Source of the DNA: Aureococcus anophagefferens
Lineage: Eukaryota > Sar > Pelagophyceae > Pelagomonadales > Pelagomonadaceae
Direction of reading: 5' to 3'
DNA: 64,000 nucleotides
Assembly: GCF_000186865.1 (NCBI RefSeq)
Contig: NW_008705571.1
Span: forward strand, 1,126,465 to 1,190,464
Positions within the stretch are counted from its first letter, which is position 1. Every line of letters starts with the position of its first letter. Positions 1-9,480 of the stretch are shown in pieces. The notes beneath the pieces were generated by a model. That model was not told where the DNA came from. It made no database searches and was given only the letters and a program-made list of their open reading frames with translations. The position numbers were made by a program, and so were the translations under genes.

Positions 1-493
1 CCGCGTAGTCGGCCCCGCAGACGCAGCCGTGGACCATGTGGGCGTCCCAGGGCGCCTCGTAGGCGAAGCGGCGGCTCTTGGAGTCGTAGTCGAAGCGCGC
101 GTGGTCGTACATGCTCAGGCACTCGCCGTTGCCGCTGCACGCGAGGGGCAGCCCGTCGTTCGCCGCGCCCTGGCACGTCATGCGCTGGCACGCGCTGCCC
201 TCGAAGCCCGACGCGCAGGCGCAGCGGCCCGTCTCGCGGTCGCAGTGGCCCCGGTTCGAGCACTCCGCCTCGGCGTGGGCCGTGTCGTCGGCCGTGGCGA
301 CGTCGGCCCAGGCCGCGCCGACGGGGCACAAGCGCTCGCTGCAGTCGCCGGCGGCGAAGCCCGGGTAGCAGACGCAGCGGCCGAAGCCGTCGCAGTCGCC
401 GTGGCCGCTGCAGTAGGGCGGCTTCATCCCGTAGGGCGGGCAGCGGGCCTGGCCCGCGCCGAGCACGACGAGCGCGGCCCAGGCGCGGCCCAT
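1..493 (-). CDS. Secreted EGF-like/tenascin-type Cys-rich protein (partial)
   Basis: The reading frame starts at the ATG at 493 and runs off the left edge without a stop, so only the N-terminus is here. It opens with a hydrophobic signal peptide (MGRAWAALVVLGAGQA). Repeated EGF-like units follow, with spacings such as CSGHGDCDGFGRCVCYPGF and CSNRGHCDRETGRCAC. Such units usually lie in extracellular adhesion or matrix proteins, so an extracellular or cell-surface role is inferred. The gene is divergent from the Cys-rich membrane protein at 609, with only 115 bp between the two ATGs, so they probably share a promoter region. The full domain layout cannot be judged from this fragment. Confidence 0.75.
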   Translation of the reverse strand, partial: MGRAWAALVVLGAGQARCPPYGMKPPYCSGHGDCDGFGRCVCYPGFAAGDCSERLCPVGAAWADVATADDTAHAEAECSNRGHCDRETGRCACASGFEGSACQRMTCQGAANDGLPLACSGNGECLSMYDHARFDYDSKSRRFAYEAPWDAHMVHGCVCGADYA

Positions 494-608
494 CTCGAAC
501 GGCACGATGGTGCACCGCCCTGCAACGACGTATTCTCGTATCCGCCGCGGCCGGAGCTGCCCCGCGTTTTGGTGACCGTCGTCCTCGCGCGGGGCGCTTT
601 CGTCGTCC

Positions 609-1331
609 ATGCCGTCGCCGGCCCGGGCCCTCGCGGCGCTGGTGTCCTTCGCGGCGTCGGCGTCGTCCCAGGACATGCGCGGGAACTGCGTCGGCTGCGG
701 CGACGAGCACCGCAAGTGCGAGTTCCAGTGCCTCCTGCCGAGCTACCGGGCGAACACGGAGCTCGCCTGGCCCTACAGCCAGCCCCAGAAGGGCGCGGAG
801 CTCTCGTCGTGCCTCACGGTCTGCGGCAAGACGCGCGAGTCCTGCTCCGAGGCGTCGGAGTCGACGTCCTGCCTCTCGTGCGCGCAGCGGTGCGCGTCGA
901 CGTACGAGGCCGAGATGCTCGCGTGCCTCCAGAAGATCGACGCGACGACGACGCTGACCTTCGGGACGAACCTGGACGCCTGCAGCGTCGCGAGCTCGTC
1001 GACGCACGACGCCTGCGCCGAGAAGTGCCACGGCAGCGACGCGTACTACGGGTGGACGCCCGAGGCCGAGGAGGGCTACGCGTCGACGTCCAAGTTCACG
1101 ATCCCGGGCTACCGCGCGGCGCTCAAGGCGTCCCAGGCCGCGCCCGTCGCCGAGGAGGCGCGGGTCATGGAGGCGCCGCCGACGGCGCCGACGGACCTCG
1201 CCGCGCGCGCGCAGGGCGCGGCCGCGGCCGGCGACCAGTGGGTCCTCGCGGCGTCGGGCGCCCTCGGCGTCGCCCTCTTCGCCGCCGGCGCCGTCGTCGA
1301 GCGCACGCAGGCCGCCCGGGACCGCGCGTAG
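609..1331 (+). CDS. Small Cys-rich single-pass membrane protein, unknown function
   Basis: The 240-residue product has an N-terminal signal peptide (residues 1-20). A Cys-rich lumenal or extracellular part follows at about 23-145, with paired motifs CVGCG, CLSCAQRC and CAEKC. An Ala-rich linker leads to one C-terminal transmembrane helix at about 212-230 and a short basic tail, the layout of a type I membrane protein. I do not recognise a named family. It is divergent from the EGF-like gene on the left, which is also secretory and Cys-rich, and convergent with profilin on the right. Confidence 0.7.
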   Translation: MPSPARALAALVSFAASASSQDMRGNCVGCGDEHRKCEFQCLLPSYRANTELAWPYSQPQKGAELSSCLTVCGKTRESCSEASESTSCLSCAQRCASTYEAEMLACLQKIDATTTLTFGTNLDACSVASSSTHDACAEKCHGSDAYYGWTPEAEEGYASTSKFTIPGYRAALKASQAAPVAEEARVMEAPPTAPTDLAARAQGAAAAGDQWVLAASGALGVALFAAGAVVERTQAARDRA

Positions 1332-1464
1332 CGAGCCGGGGCGGGCCTTTCCCCCTAACATCCTTTTCGAATTTCTACGACTCTTCGAGCGCGCCCCCGC
1401 TTCGCCACCGCAACCCCGCGGACCAGGAACGACACAATACTCACAAGCGACGCGGCCGAGCGCC

Positions 1465-1917
1465 TCAGAAGCCGACGCTCCGCAGGTAGGCCGCGAGCTT
1501 CTCGACGGCGACGTTCGCGCCGCCCGCGGTCTGCCCGAGGTTCTCGTCGAAGGAGCCGATGACGACGCACTGGGCGCCCGTCGCGAGGCAGCAGCCGCCC
1601 TTGGGCCGCTTGCCGTAGACGACCGTGCCGCCGTCCTGCCCCGGGCCCATGCGGACGATCATGTACTTGACGCGGTCGTAGCGGAGGCCCGCGGCGTGGC
1701 GCGCGCCGCGGCCGAAGGACGCGGCGATGTCGGCCTCGTTGAGTCTTTGTTCCGCGTCCTCGCCGGCGTCGTTCGTGAGCGTCGCCGTGTAGGTGCGCGG
1801 GCCGAAGTCGGGCGACGTGCCCCAGACGCGGCCGTCCCGCGCGTCGAGCACCGAGTAGCCGTCGCAGTGCGCGCCGAGGCACTCCTTGACGAAGGCGTTC
1901 CAGCCCTCGTCGCCCAT
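1465..1917 (-). CDS. Profilin
   Basis: The 150-residue product is close to the usual profilin length of about 130-150. The N-terminal W (GDEGWNAFVKECL), the central region with RVKYMIVR, and the C-terminal helix after IGSFDENLGQTAGGANVAVEKL match the profilin fold pattern. Profilins bind monomeric actin and proline-rich peptides and control filament growth in the cytosol. There is a loop insertion around residues 40-60. The start ATG at 1917 gives a normal profilin N-terminus. The gene is intronless and convergent with its left neighbour. Confidence 0.82.
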   Translation of the reverse strand: MGDEGWNAFVKECLGAHCDGYSVLDARDGRVWGTSPDFGPRTYTATLTNDAGEDAEQRLNEADIAASFGRGARHAAGLRYDRVKYMIVRMGPGQDGGTVVYGKRPKGGCCLATGAQCVVIGSFDENLGQTAGGANVAVEKLAAYLRSVGF

Positions 1918-2138
1918 GAGCGCCGCTAGGCTGCTGTTTTACGACGCGTGACGCCGCTGCTCTAACTGTGGGCTGCCCATGCTGCCGGCCTCACCGCTGG
2001 CCTCAGGACTTTCTGCGGCGGCCGTGCCGGCACGATGTCGACAGCGACACAAATCCGCTCGCGCCCCGCACCGGTGCGCCGAGCCGAATCGCGTCAAAGC
2101 GCCCCGGCCGCGTGCCACGCCCAATCACCGACGCGACC

Positions 2139-3230
2139 ATGTCGATGCGCCTCGCGCTGAAGGCGAGCCTCGCGCAGGAGGCCGTCGACGAGAAGACGAA
2201 GCAGGCCGCGGCGCGCAAGGCGAAGAAGGACGCCAAGGCCGCGGCGAAGGAGCAGGCCGCCGCCGACGCGCGCGCGCGGTTGGCGGAGGAGGCGGCGAGC
2301 AGCGCGGCGGCGGAGGCGGCGGAGGAGGCGACCTGGGACGAGGCGACGCGCGACGTGCGGCGGCGCGTCGGCGCGCGGCTCGCCGAGGTTTTGGCGACGG
2401 CGGAGATCGCGGACCTCAAGCTCAAGAGCCTGCGGAAGCAGCTCGAGGGCGAGCTCGGCGTCGAGCTCAGCGGCGAGGAGCACAAGGCCTGGTTCAAGGC
2501 CAAGGTCACGGCCCTCGTCGAGGCGAAGACGGCCGCCGCGGATTTGGCCGCGGGCCGCAAGCCCGGCGACCTGGCCGACGACGAGGAGGACCCGCGGCAC
2601 CCCGTGCTCAGCGACGAGATGGCCGCCGTCGTCGGCGTCGGCCGCGCGAACCACTTCCGCCTCGTCAAGCTCCTCTGGAAGTACATCAAGAAGCACGACC
2701 TCCAGAACCCGGCGAACAAGAACGAGATCGTCTGCGACGACGCGCTCAAGGCCGTCTTCAAGAAGGACAAGGTCACGTCCTTCGGCATGTCCAAGCTCCT
2801 CTCCGCGCACTACTTCAAGGACGACGCGCCCGCGCCCAAGAAGCGCAAGAGCGCGCGCGACGACGGCGCCGACGACGCCGACGACGGCGCCGCCGCCGCG
2901 CCCGCGCCCAAGAAGCCCAAGAAGAAGCCCGCCGCGGCCTCGAGCGCCGAGTACAAGGGCTCCCGGGAGATGGCCGACTTCTGCGGCGTGCGTCCCCCCC
3001 GCGTCCGCGCGCCGCCGCGCGAAACCCCCGACCGCCGTTTTTCGCAGGTCGAGACGAACAACCGGTTCACGATCACGAAGATCGTCTGGGCCCACATCAA
3101 GGAGCACGGGCTCCAGAAGGAGGGCGACAAGCGCACGATCATCTGCGACGAGACGCTCAAGGGCCTCTTCCAGGTCGACGAGTTCAACCAGTTCCAGATG
3201 GCCAAGCTCATCGGCACGCACTTCTCCTAG
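2139..3230 (+). CDS. Nuclear protein with DEK-C-like region and two SWIB domains
   Basis: Exons are 2139-2987 and 3048-3230, giving 343 residues. An Ala/Lys-rich coiled-coil start (1-65) is followed by a DEK-C-like helical region (about 72-130). Two SWIB/MDM2-type domains lie at about 156-230 and 276-343. They are internal duplicates of each other (compare HFRLVKLLWKYIKKHDLQ with RFTITKIVWAHIKEHGLQ). A Lys-rich linker between them looks like a nuclear localisation signal. SWIB proteins act in chromatin remodelling or in plastid and nuclear DNA binding; a nuclear role is inferred. I chose the ATG at 2139 because upstream sequence in frame is not protein-like. Confidence 0.82.
   Translation: MSMRLALKASLAQEAVDEKTKQAAARKAKKDAKAAAKEQAAADARARLAEEAASSAAAEAAEEATWDEATRDVRRRVGARLAEVLATAEIADLKLKSLRKQLEGELGVELSGEEHKAWFKAKVTALVEAKTAAADLAAGRKPGDLADDEEDPRHPVLSDEMAAVVGVGRANHFRLVKLLWKYIKKHDLQNPANKNEIVCDDALKAVFKKDKVTSFGMSKLLSAHYFKDDAPAPKKRKSARDDGADDADDGAAAAPAPKKPKKKPAAASSAEYKGSREMADFCGVRPPRVRAPPRETPDRRFSQVETNNRFTITKIVWAHIKEHGLQKEGDKRTIICDETLKGLFQVDEFNQFQMAKLIGTHFS
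2988..3047 (+). other. 60-nt in-frame GT-AG intron in the SWIB gene
   Basis: The donor is GTGCGT at 2988 and the acceptor is TTTTTCGCAG ending at 3047. The length is a multiple of three, so the reading frame stays open through it. Removing it joins ...MADFCG to VETNNRF, which aligns with the first SWIB copy (MAAVVGVGRANHF), while the intron itself encodes a Pro/Arg run that breaks the domain. No clear 8-bp duplication flanks it, so it looks like an ordinary short intron. Confidence 0.82.
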
Positions 3231-3542
3231 CCGCCCCGGAAAAGCCGGGGTCAAGCGAGAGGCCCCGAAATTAAGTTGTGATCCCCGATGTCGCGGCGTG
3301 GGGAACGTGTCGGCGGGACGGCGTCCGACGTGTAGGAGGCCTCGTAGGCCTCGCCCGACGATCTTGACGACGTCGAGTAAGTCGTCGAGTCCCTCGTCGG
3401 GAGTTCGAGGGTGCGTCCTGTCCGCCTGGTAATTTCCACACTTTGAGCGACACGCCGCGTCGGTGAAGAACACTGAAGGGGTCGGCGAAGAGCGCTCAGA
3501 CCTCCGCGGCCCTCGAGAGGGGTCGCCCCCCATAAACAAAAA
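3231..3542. other. Intergenic region without a supportable gene
   Basis: This 312-bp gap lies between the SWIB gene and the choice-of-anchor-B gene. Open frames exist on both strands, but they are low-complexity and resemble nothing I recognise. It presumably holds a 3' UTR and the promoter of the downstream gene. Confidence 0.5.
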
Positions 3543-5652
3543 ATGCTCCTGCACACCCTCATGCTCGCCGCGACCGCCGCGCCGGTCCTCGCCGTCTGCG
3601 AGGTCTCGGCGTGGTCCGACTGGTCGATTTGCGAGCCAAAGTCCGTGTTCACGGGGTGCGACTACGCCGCGGGCCCGCCCGGGTGGCGCGCGCCGCCCGA
3701 GAGCGCGAAGAAGACGTCGGGGACCGCGGCGCCGGCGTCGGCGCCCGACAACGCGGCCTACGTCGCGGAGATGATGGAGGCGATGAAGCGCCAGGGCGAG
3801 GCCGCGGCGCGCGCGTCCGATGAGCAGGCCGCCGCCCCGGCGAACGCGGAGCGCCTCGGCCCCGCGGCCTGCGAGGCCGGCGACGCCGGGGGCTTCGGGT
3901 GTTCGAACGTGGACCTCGAGAGCTGGACGCCCATCGCCGAGCTCGGCGCCCTGGAGGCGAGTTACTACGGCAAGAACACGAACGACAACTGGGGCTGGAC
4001 CGCGAAGGACGGCCGCGAGTGGGCGCTCCAGTGCACGAACCTGTGTGGAAATCAACCACTGGTTTGGGGGGTCCCCACCAAGCTTCAGAACTCTCTATCT
4101 CAATCAAATCGAAGTCGATTCGGCTGATTTTTGGACGAATCGATTGCTCTCATCGAGTTCTCGAAGCACAGCGAAAGAGTCTGGTCCAAATCGGTCGATT
4201 ACGCGCACATTGAAGTCGGGTTGAAGATTTGATTTCCACACAGGCACGAACTACGGCGTCGCGTTCCTCGACCTCGGCTGCCCCGCCTGCGACCCGCCGC
4301 TGGCCGCCGCGGAGGCCGTCGAGGGCTTCGTCATGACCGGCGGCACCGACTCGGGCGGGTCCATCTGGCGCGACGTCAAGGTCTACGACCACTACGCGAT
4401 CATCGTCTCCGAGACGCGCAAGCACGGCCTGCAGGTCTTCGACCTCGAGCGGCTGGACCCGTCCCACGCCCGCCACGACAAGGACGGCGACGGCTTTTAT
4501 GAACCGGACGCGCTCTTCGCCGACGTCGGCGGCGCGCACAACGTCGTCGTCAACGAGGAGACGGCGCGCGCCTACGTCGTCGGCGTCTATAGCCCCCAGG
4601 GCTACGGGTACCTCTGCAACGGGGGCATGTTCGGCGTCGACCTCCGCGACCCCGCGCATCCGACGTCGCTCGGCTGCATCTTCAGAAACGCCTATGTTCA
4701 CGACGCGCAGTGCGTCGTCTACCGGGGCCCGGACGCCGAGCACTTCGGCCGCGAGATCTGCTTCTTGTTCACGGGCAACGACGTGCGCGTCGTCGACGTC
4801 ACGGACGCGAGCGACGGCGGGGGCGACGTCACGCTGTCGAAGCTCGGCTACGAGGGCGTGCGGTACGCGCACCAGGGCTGGCTCACGTGCGACCACACGT
4901 CGGTCTTCGTCGACGACGAGCTCGACGAGGGCGGCGCGCGAGGGACGAAGACCTACGTGCTCGACGTCTCGGACCTCGACGCGCCGCTCCTCCGCTTCGT
5001 CCACGCGGCGGACATCGGCGTCATCGACCACAACCAGTACGTCAACGGCGCGTTCCTCTATCAGGCCAACTACGCCGGCGGCCTGCGCGTCCTCGACATC
5101 TCCGACGCGGAGCTCGGCGGCGACGCGGCCAAGGCGACGGGGCGGCCGGCGCTGGCCGAGGTCGCCTATTTCGACGTCCTCCCGGACCGGGACACGGCGT
5201 CGTTCCTCGGCTCGTGGAACGTGCACCCCTTCTTCGCGAGCGGCCGCGTCGTCGTCAACGACGTCCAGGCGGGCACGGCCATCGTGAAGCCCACGGGGCT
5301 CACGGTCGAGACGCGGGCGCGGAGTGTGACGGCCCGGGACGCCGGCGACGTCTGCCCGAACCTGTTCCAGGAGCGCTCCTGCGCCGCGCCGCCGGCCGAC
5401 GCGTGCGCGGGGCTCGAAAAAGGGAAATGCACGAAGGCCGCGACCTGCGAGTACAAGAAGCGGACGTGCCGCGCCAAGGCCGACGCGTGCGCGGGGCTGT
5501 CCCGGAAGCGGTGCAAAAAAACGTCGGGCTGCCGGTACAAGCGGAAGCGGTGCCGAACCTTCGACTGCGCGGCGCTCGAGAAGAAGAAGTGCAAGAAGGA
5601 CGAATCGACCTGCAAGTGGAGGCGCAAGAAAAAGAAGTGCGCGGCAAAGTGA
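3543..5652 (+). CDS. Secreted choice-of-anchor-B (LVIVD-type beta-propeller) protein with Cys/Lys-rich tail
   Basis: Exons are 3543-4032 and 4244-5652, giving 632 residues. A signal peptide (1-17) is followed by a TSP1-like start (CEVSAWSDWS). From about 140 to 535 the protein carries the hallmarks of choice-of-anchor-B proteins in order: NWGWTAKDGREWALQ, GGSIWRDVKVYDHYAIIV, GAHNVVVNEE, YVHDAQCVVYRGPD, HQGWLT, DHNQYVNGAFLYQANYAGG and GSWNVHPFF. The last 90 residues are three Cys/Lys repeats of the type CAGLEKGKC...C..KKRTC. A secreted or surface beta-propeller is inferred. An introner splits exon 1 from exon 2 inside QCTNYG, and joining across the duplication gives an uninterrupted family match. 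Confidence 0.85.
4041..4243 (+). mobile_element. Introner A1 (203 bp), functioning as an intron
   Basis: The terminal inverted repeats are CTGTGTGGAAATCAA and its exact reverse complement TTGATTTCCACACAG. The 8-bp target duplication GCACGAAC lies at 4033-4040 and 4244-4251. The predicted intron is 4033-4243 (211 nt, GC-AG, phase 1): the donor is the GC that starts the upstream duplication, and the acceptor is the element's terminal CAG. The exon join T|GC restores QCTNYGVAF in frame. Its orientation is opposite to copies A2 and A3 relative to the host gene. Confidence 0.93.
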
Positions 5653-5792
5653 CGGGGCTCCGTAAGCCGAGCACTCTTTCTCGTACGCGGGGGTATCGGC
5701 GCGCGCGGGGAGGGCGTGTCGGGGTCGAGAGGACCCCCGGCCAAGCCCACGGTTGATCGATCGGGGACACGCAGCCCCTAAAAAATTTGTCG

Positions 5793-8700
5793 ATGGAGCG
5801 CGCGGCGCTGCTGATCCTCGCTTTGGCGCTGCCCGCGTGCCGCGGCGGCGGCCACAGCCTGCTCTGCCCCCACGTGACGGCGACGCTGACGCTCGACTGG
5901 ACGGGCATGCTCGACGCGGGCAAGACGGAGGCGCGCATCCGCAGCGACATGGCCGAGGCCAGCGCCATGGTCTCCGAGGTCGGCGCCGTGGGCCCGCACC
6001 CGACCATCGACGGCGCGGCCCGCTGCGAGGCCGCCGACGTCGTCGCGGAGGGCGACGCGTACTACGGCTACGTGTCCGTCTGCCGCTACTGCCTGCCGTC
6101 CGGGTCCTACGAGCTCGTCACGAAGGACGCCTGGGGCGACGGCTGGGGCGACGGCGTCTTCCACCTCGCCCTCGAGGGCTGCGACGCCCTCGAGGGGACC
6201 CAGGCCAAGGGGCCGAAGCAGTGCAGCCCGCGGAACGGCCACGAATCGTGCAACGCGACGAGCCGCGTGGCCTTCGAGGCGCACCACCACCCGTCGCCGG
6301 CGCCGACGTTCCAGCGCGACACCTTCGAGTTCACGGCCTTTCTCGACTTTTCCGGGGCGACGGCGGACCGCTTCGCCGACGCGCGCGTCGCCGTCCGGAG
6401 CTTCTCGCGCGCCTACGGCGCCCAGACCGCGTCGGGCCTCCTCGCGCCGAAGCGCCTCTACGACCCGCAGCCCGCCGACGGGTCCTCGGACCGGAGCCGC
6501 GCGCCGGGCGACGCCGTCGCGGACCTGCCCTGCGACGTCGAGGCCTGGTGGGGCTTCGACGCGGTCTTGGATTCGGGCGCCGCCGCGTCGTCGGCGCTCG
6601 CGGCGGACTACGCCCTGCCCCCGGGCGACTACGCGCTGCTGGTCGCCGGCGGCGACTGGGGCGGCGGCGCCGCAAACCTCGCCGACGTCGCGGGCTACGC
6701 GGTCTACGCCGCGGGCGCGCCGGCCGACGGTTTCGCGTCGTTCAACTTCACGGTGTCGCACGACTACCCGACGGCGAGCCCGACCTGGGCGCCGGGGCCC
6801 GTCCACCTGGACCTGAACCTGAACTGGACGCGCTCCTACGAGCTCGCCATCGTCGAGGTCTACCGCGTCGACGGGCTCTCCATGGCCGCGCCCGCGCCGA
6901 CGTCGGCGCGGCCGTCGCCGCGGCCGTCGCCCGCGCCGTCGCGCTTCCCGACGGCGCGGCCGTCCCCGGCGCCGACGACCTTGTCGCCGACGACTTGGGC
7001 ACCGACGACGCGCGCGCCGTCGCCGGCCCCGACGAACTATTCCAGCGGCGCGCCGACCGCGGCGAACGCGACAAGGGCACCGTCCTCGCCGCCGCCGCCC
7101 GCGCCGACGTCCGGCGCGCCGTCGCCGCCGCCGTCGGCCGCGCCGTCGTCGTCGACGCCGACGCCGCGGCCCACGCACCACCGCCGGGCCACGGCGCCGC
7201 CGACGGCCGCGGCCACGTTCGCGCCGTCGCCGAAACCCACGAAGCTCTCGTCCGCGCTCGCGCCCGACGCCTGGCTCACGCCCCTGGCGACGGCGACGTA
7301 CTACGACGACGTCGAGGGCCACCCGCTCGACGACGAGTACAGCCTCCAGCCGCGCGCGGGCGCCGCGGAGACGTTCCGCTACGACGTGCACGCCTACGAC
7401 GTGCTCCTGCTCCGCCTCTACTGCTGGGCGGCGGGCTGGAAGGGCGGCCGCGTGACTCTCACGCGGTCCGCCGACGCGCACGTTTTGGTGGATTCGACGG
7501 CCGAGGGCTGCGGCACGCCCGCGCACCCGACCTTCGTCGACGTGTTGGTGGACTCGGGCGACCTCGCGGTGCCGTCGGCCGCGCCGTCGCCCGCGCCGAC
7601 GTCGGCGCCGTCGCCGGAGCCGTCCTACGCGCCCTCGGCCGCGCCGTCGCCGGAGCCCAGTGCCGCGCCCGCGCCGCGGCCCACGCGGCGGCCGACGGCC
7701 AAGCCCACGCGCGGCGCGACGGACGCGCCCTCGGCGGCGCCGTCCGCGCGGCCGAGCCCCCGGCCGACGCCCGCGCCGCGGCCCACGCCGCGGCCCTCGC
7801 CGTCGCCGACCGCGAGCCACGCCCGCGTCCGGAGGAATTTCCGGAGATTTGAAACATTTGAATCCGTCGTCTCGGGTCGCCTCTCCGGAGCCGCGCCGCG
7901 CCCGCAGGTCACGCCTGGCTCCCCGACGGCCGCGCCGGTCGTCCCGACGCCCGGGCCGTCGCCCGAGCCCACGCCCGAGCCCACGCCCGAGCCCAGCCCC
8001 GAGCCCACGCGCGAAGCCGCGTCCCGTGGGCCCCTTCGCGCCGGAGGCGACGCGCGCAGGCCCGAGCCGACGCCCGAGCCGTCGCCCGAGCCGACGCCCG
8101 AGCCGACGCCCGAGCCGACGGCCGCCGCGCCGGACCCGACGCCGCGCCCGACGCCGCGCCCGACGCCGCGCCCGACGGCGTCCGCCGCCGCCGCCGCCCC
8201 CGACGACGACGACGACGACGACTCGGCGACGAACAGCGCGTCCGCCGAGGCCGTCGTCGTCGTCGCGGCCATCGCCTTCGTCGCGCTCATCGCGTGCTCC
8301 TGTGTGGAATTCAAATCTTCAACCCGACTTCAATGTGAGCGTAATCGAACGATTTGGACCAGACTCTCTCGCTGTGCTTCGAGAACTCGACGAGAGCAAT
8401 CGATCCGTCCAAAAATCAGCCGAATCGACTTCGATTTGATTGAGCTAGAGAATTCTGAAGTTTGGTCAGGACCACCCAAACCAGTGGTTGAATTCGGCAC
8501 AGGCGTGCTCTGCGATCGGCCTCGCGGGCGCGGTGCTCTGGAAGCACCACAAGGCGGCCCAGGACCGCCACCCGACCTTCGAGGACATCGCGCGCGCCAT
8601 CGAGGAGGCGCGCAACCCCATGCGTCGCGCGAACCGCGCGGGCCCGCGGCTCGACGAGGAGAGCCTGGCGCGGGGCCGGCGTCGAGTTCTTTTTTTTGAG

Positions 8701-9106
8701 GGTCCTCGTTCGAGTTGCGCTCCGCGAGCAGCCGCGCTCCGAGAGATGTTGCGTTCCGAGAGCAGCCGCGCTCCGAGAGGGGGCACGCTCCGCGAGCGGC
8801 CTCCAGAATCGCCCGCGTTTTCAGGTCGGCTTCGTCGAGCGCCGCGACGAGACCGGCGCCGCGGGCGACTTCGCGCCCTACGCCGACGACGCGCCGGCGC
8901 CGGCCGGCGCCGTCGAGCTCCCGCCCTACCAGCCCCCGGCGGACCAGGAGGACCTCCTGGGCATCAAGGGCGACGAGGACGACGTCGCCGACCTCGACGC
9001 GCCCGAGCTCGCCGCGCCGCCGCGCCTCCGCCCGCCGCCCGCGGACCAGCGCCGCGCCGGCCGCGCCGGGGGCAAGGAGGAGGACTGGCTGAGCGTGGCC
9101 CTGTAA
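5793..9106 (+). CDS. Pro-rich (PSPAPT-repeat) type I membrane glycoprotein
   Basis: Exons are 5793-8291, 8503-8685 and 8825-9106, giving 987 residues. A signal peptide is followed by repeated modules containing the DAWGDGWGDGVF motif and beta-rich segments. These are separated by long PSPAPT, PEPT and PRPT repeats (about 365-490 and 590-810), like hydroxyproline-rich wall proteins. An Asp run precedes one transmembrane helix (about 820-845, VVVVAAIAFVALIACSAIGLAG). The cytosolic tail is acidic and ends EEDWLSVAL. A cell-surface structural or sensor role is inferred. The first in-frame ATG is at 5793. Introner A2 splits the transmembrane helix, and splicing it out restores a continuous hydrophobic stretch. 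A further 81-nt in-frame intron at about 7827-7907 is possible. Confidence 0.75.
8300..8502 (+). mobile_element. Introner A2 (203 bp) in the transmembrane helix codons
   Basis: The ends are CTGTGTGGAATTCAA and TTGAATTCGGCACAG. The target duplication GCGTGCTC is at 8292-8299 and 8503-8510. The predicted intron is 8292-8502 (211 nt, GC-AG, phase 0). The join gives ...FVALI|ACSAIGLAGAV, one uninterrupted membrane helix. Its internal sequence matches A1 in the opposite orientation. Confidence 0.93.
8686..8824 (+). other. 139-nt intron in the Pro-rich membrane protein gene
   Basis: This segment is needed to join the frame ending ...SLARGRRR to the frame starting VGFVERRDE. The donor GTTCTT at 8686 and acceptor GCGTTTTCAG at 8824 keep phase 0; a donor at 8681 would break the frame with this acceptor. 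It starts with a T run and carries short internal repeats of the type GCTCCGCGAG and GCTCCGAGAG. No 8-bp flanking duplication is visible, so it is not scored as an introner. Confidence 0.65.
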
Positions 9107-9480
9107 AGTGAGCCTCGAGGCGGTCCTCGCTTTGGGGGGTTTGGGCCAGCTGCCCCGGCCCGCCGACCTCCGCCGGGGCGGCGGCGTTGTTCGGCGGGAA
9201 TTCAAACGGAAGTATTCTGGCCACCTGGCGAGAAACCCACGCGTTCATATCGCCAGCTGACTCTATTCTCAACATCGACTTAAGCAACTTGAACCGACTG
9301 AACCTCCCACAGTCCATTCGTCCTAGATTTTGTGGACCGCTGACGCCTGGGCGTTGACGTCAACAATGTTCGTCTTTGAAAAGTCGTCGAAGGTTGCGCG
9401 CGCCTACCGCGCCGGACGCGACGGCCCGGGATCCCGAAACCCCTCGCCAGATCCAAGCCCGCGGGCCCCGCCCCTCTCCC
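9107..9480. other. Intergenic region, nothing supportable
   Basis: This 374-bp gap before the MYB-like gene is less GC-rich than the coding sequence around it. I see no convincing open frame, RNA gene or repeat in it. Confidence 0.5.

Noticed and set aside
29..1489. Very long open frames on both strands, here and throughout the window (many over 300 codons)
   Set aside because: In this GC-rich sequence stop codons are rare, so frames antisense or offset to real genes stay open. They are Arg/Ala/Pro-rich, lack domains, and overlap well-supported genes.
3251..3652. 133-codon minus-strand frame between the SWIB and choice-of-anchor-B genes
   Set aside because: It overlaps the start of a well-supported gene on the other strand and resembles nothing known.
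4043..4243. Family A introners using the internal donor GTGTGG/GTGG
   Set aside because: It keeps frame (adds 12 nt: 4 from the element plus the 8-bp duplication) but would leave four extra residues at every site. A5 has no GT there, and all A duplications supply a GC donor giving exact restoration. It is kept only as the alternative to test with RNA.
8021..8059. 39-nt in-frame GT...AG segment in the Pro-rich gene as an intron
   Set aside because: It is shorter than any credible intron here and has no supporting duplication; probably coding.
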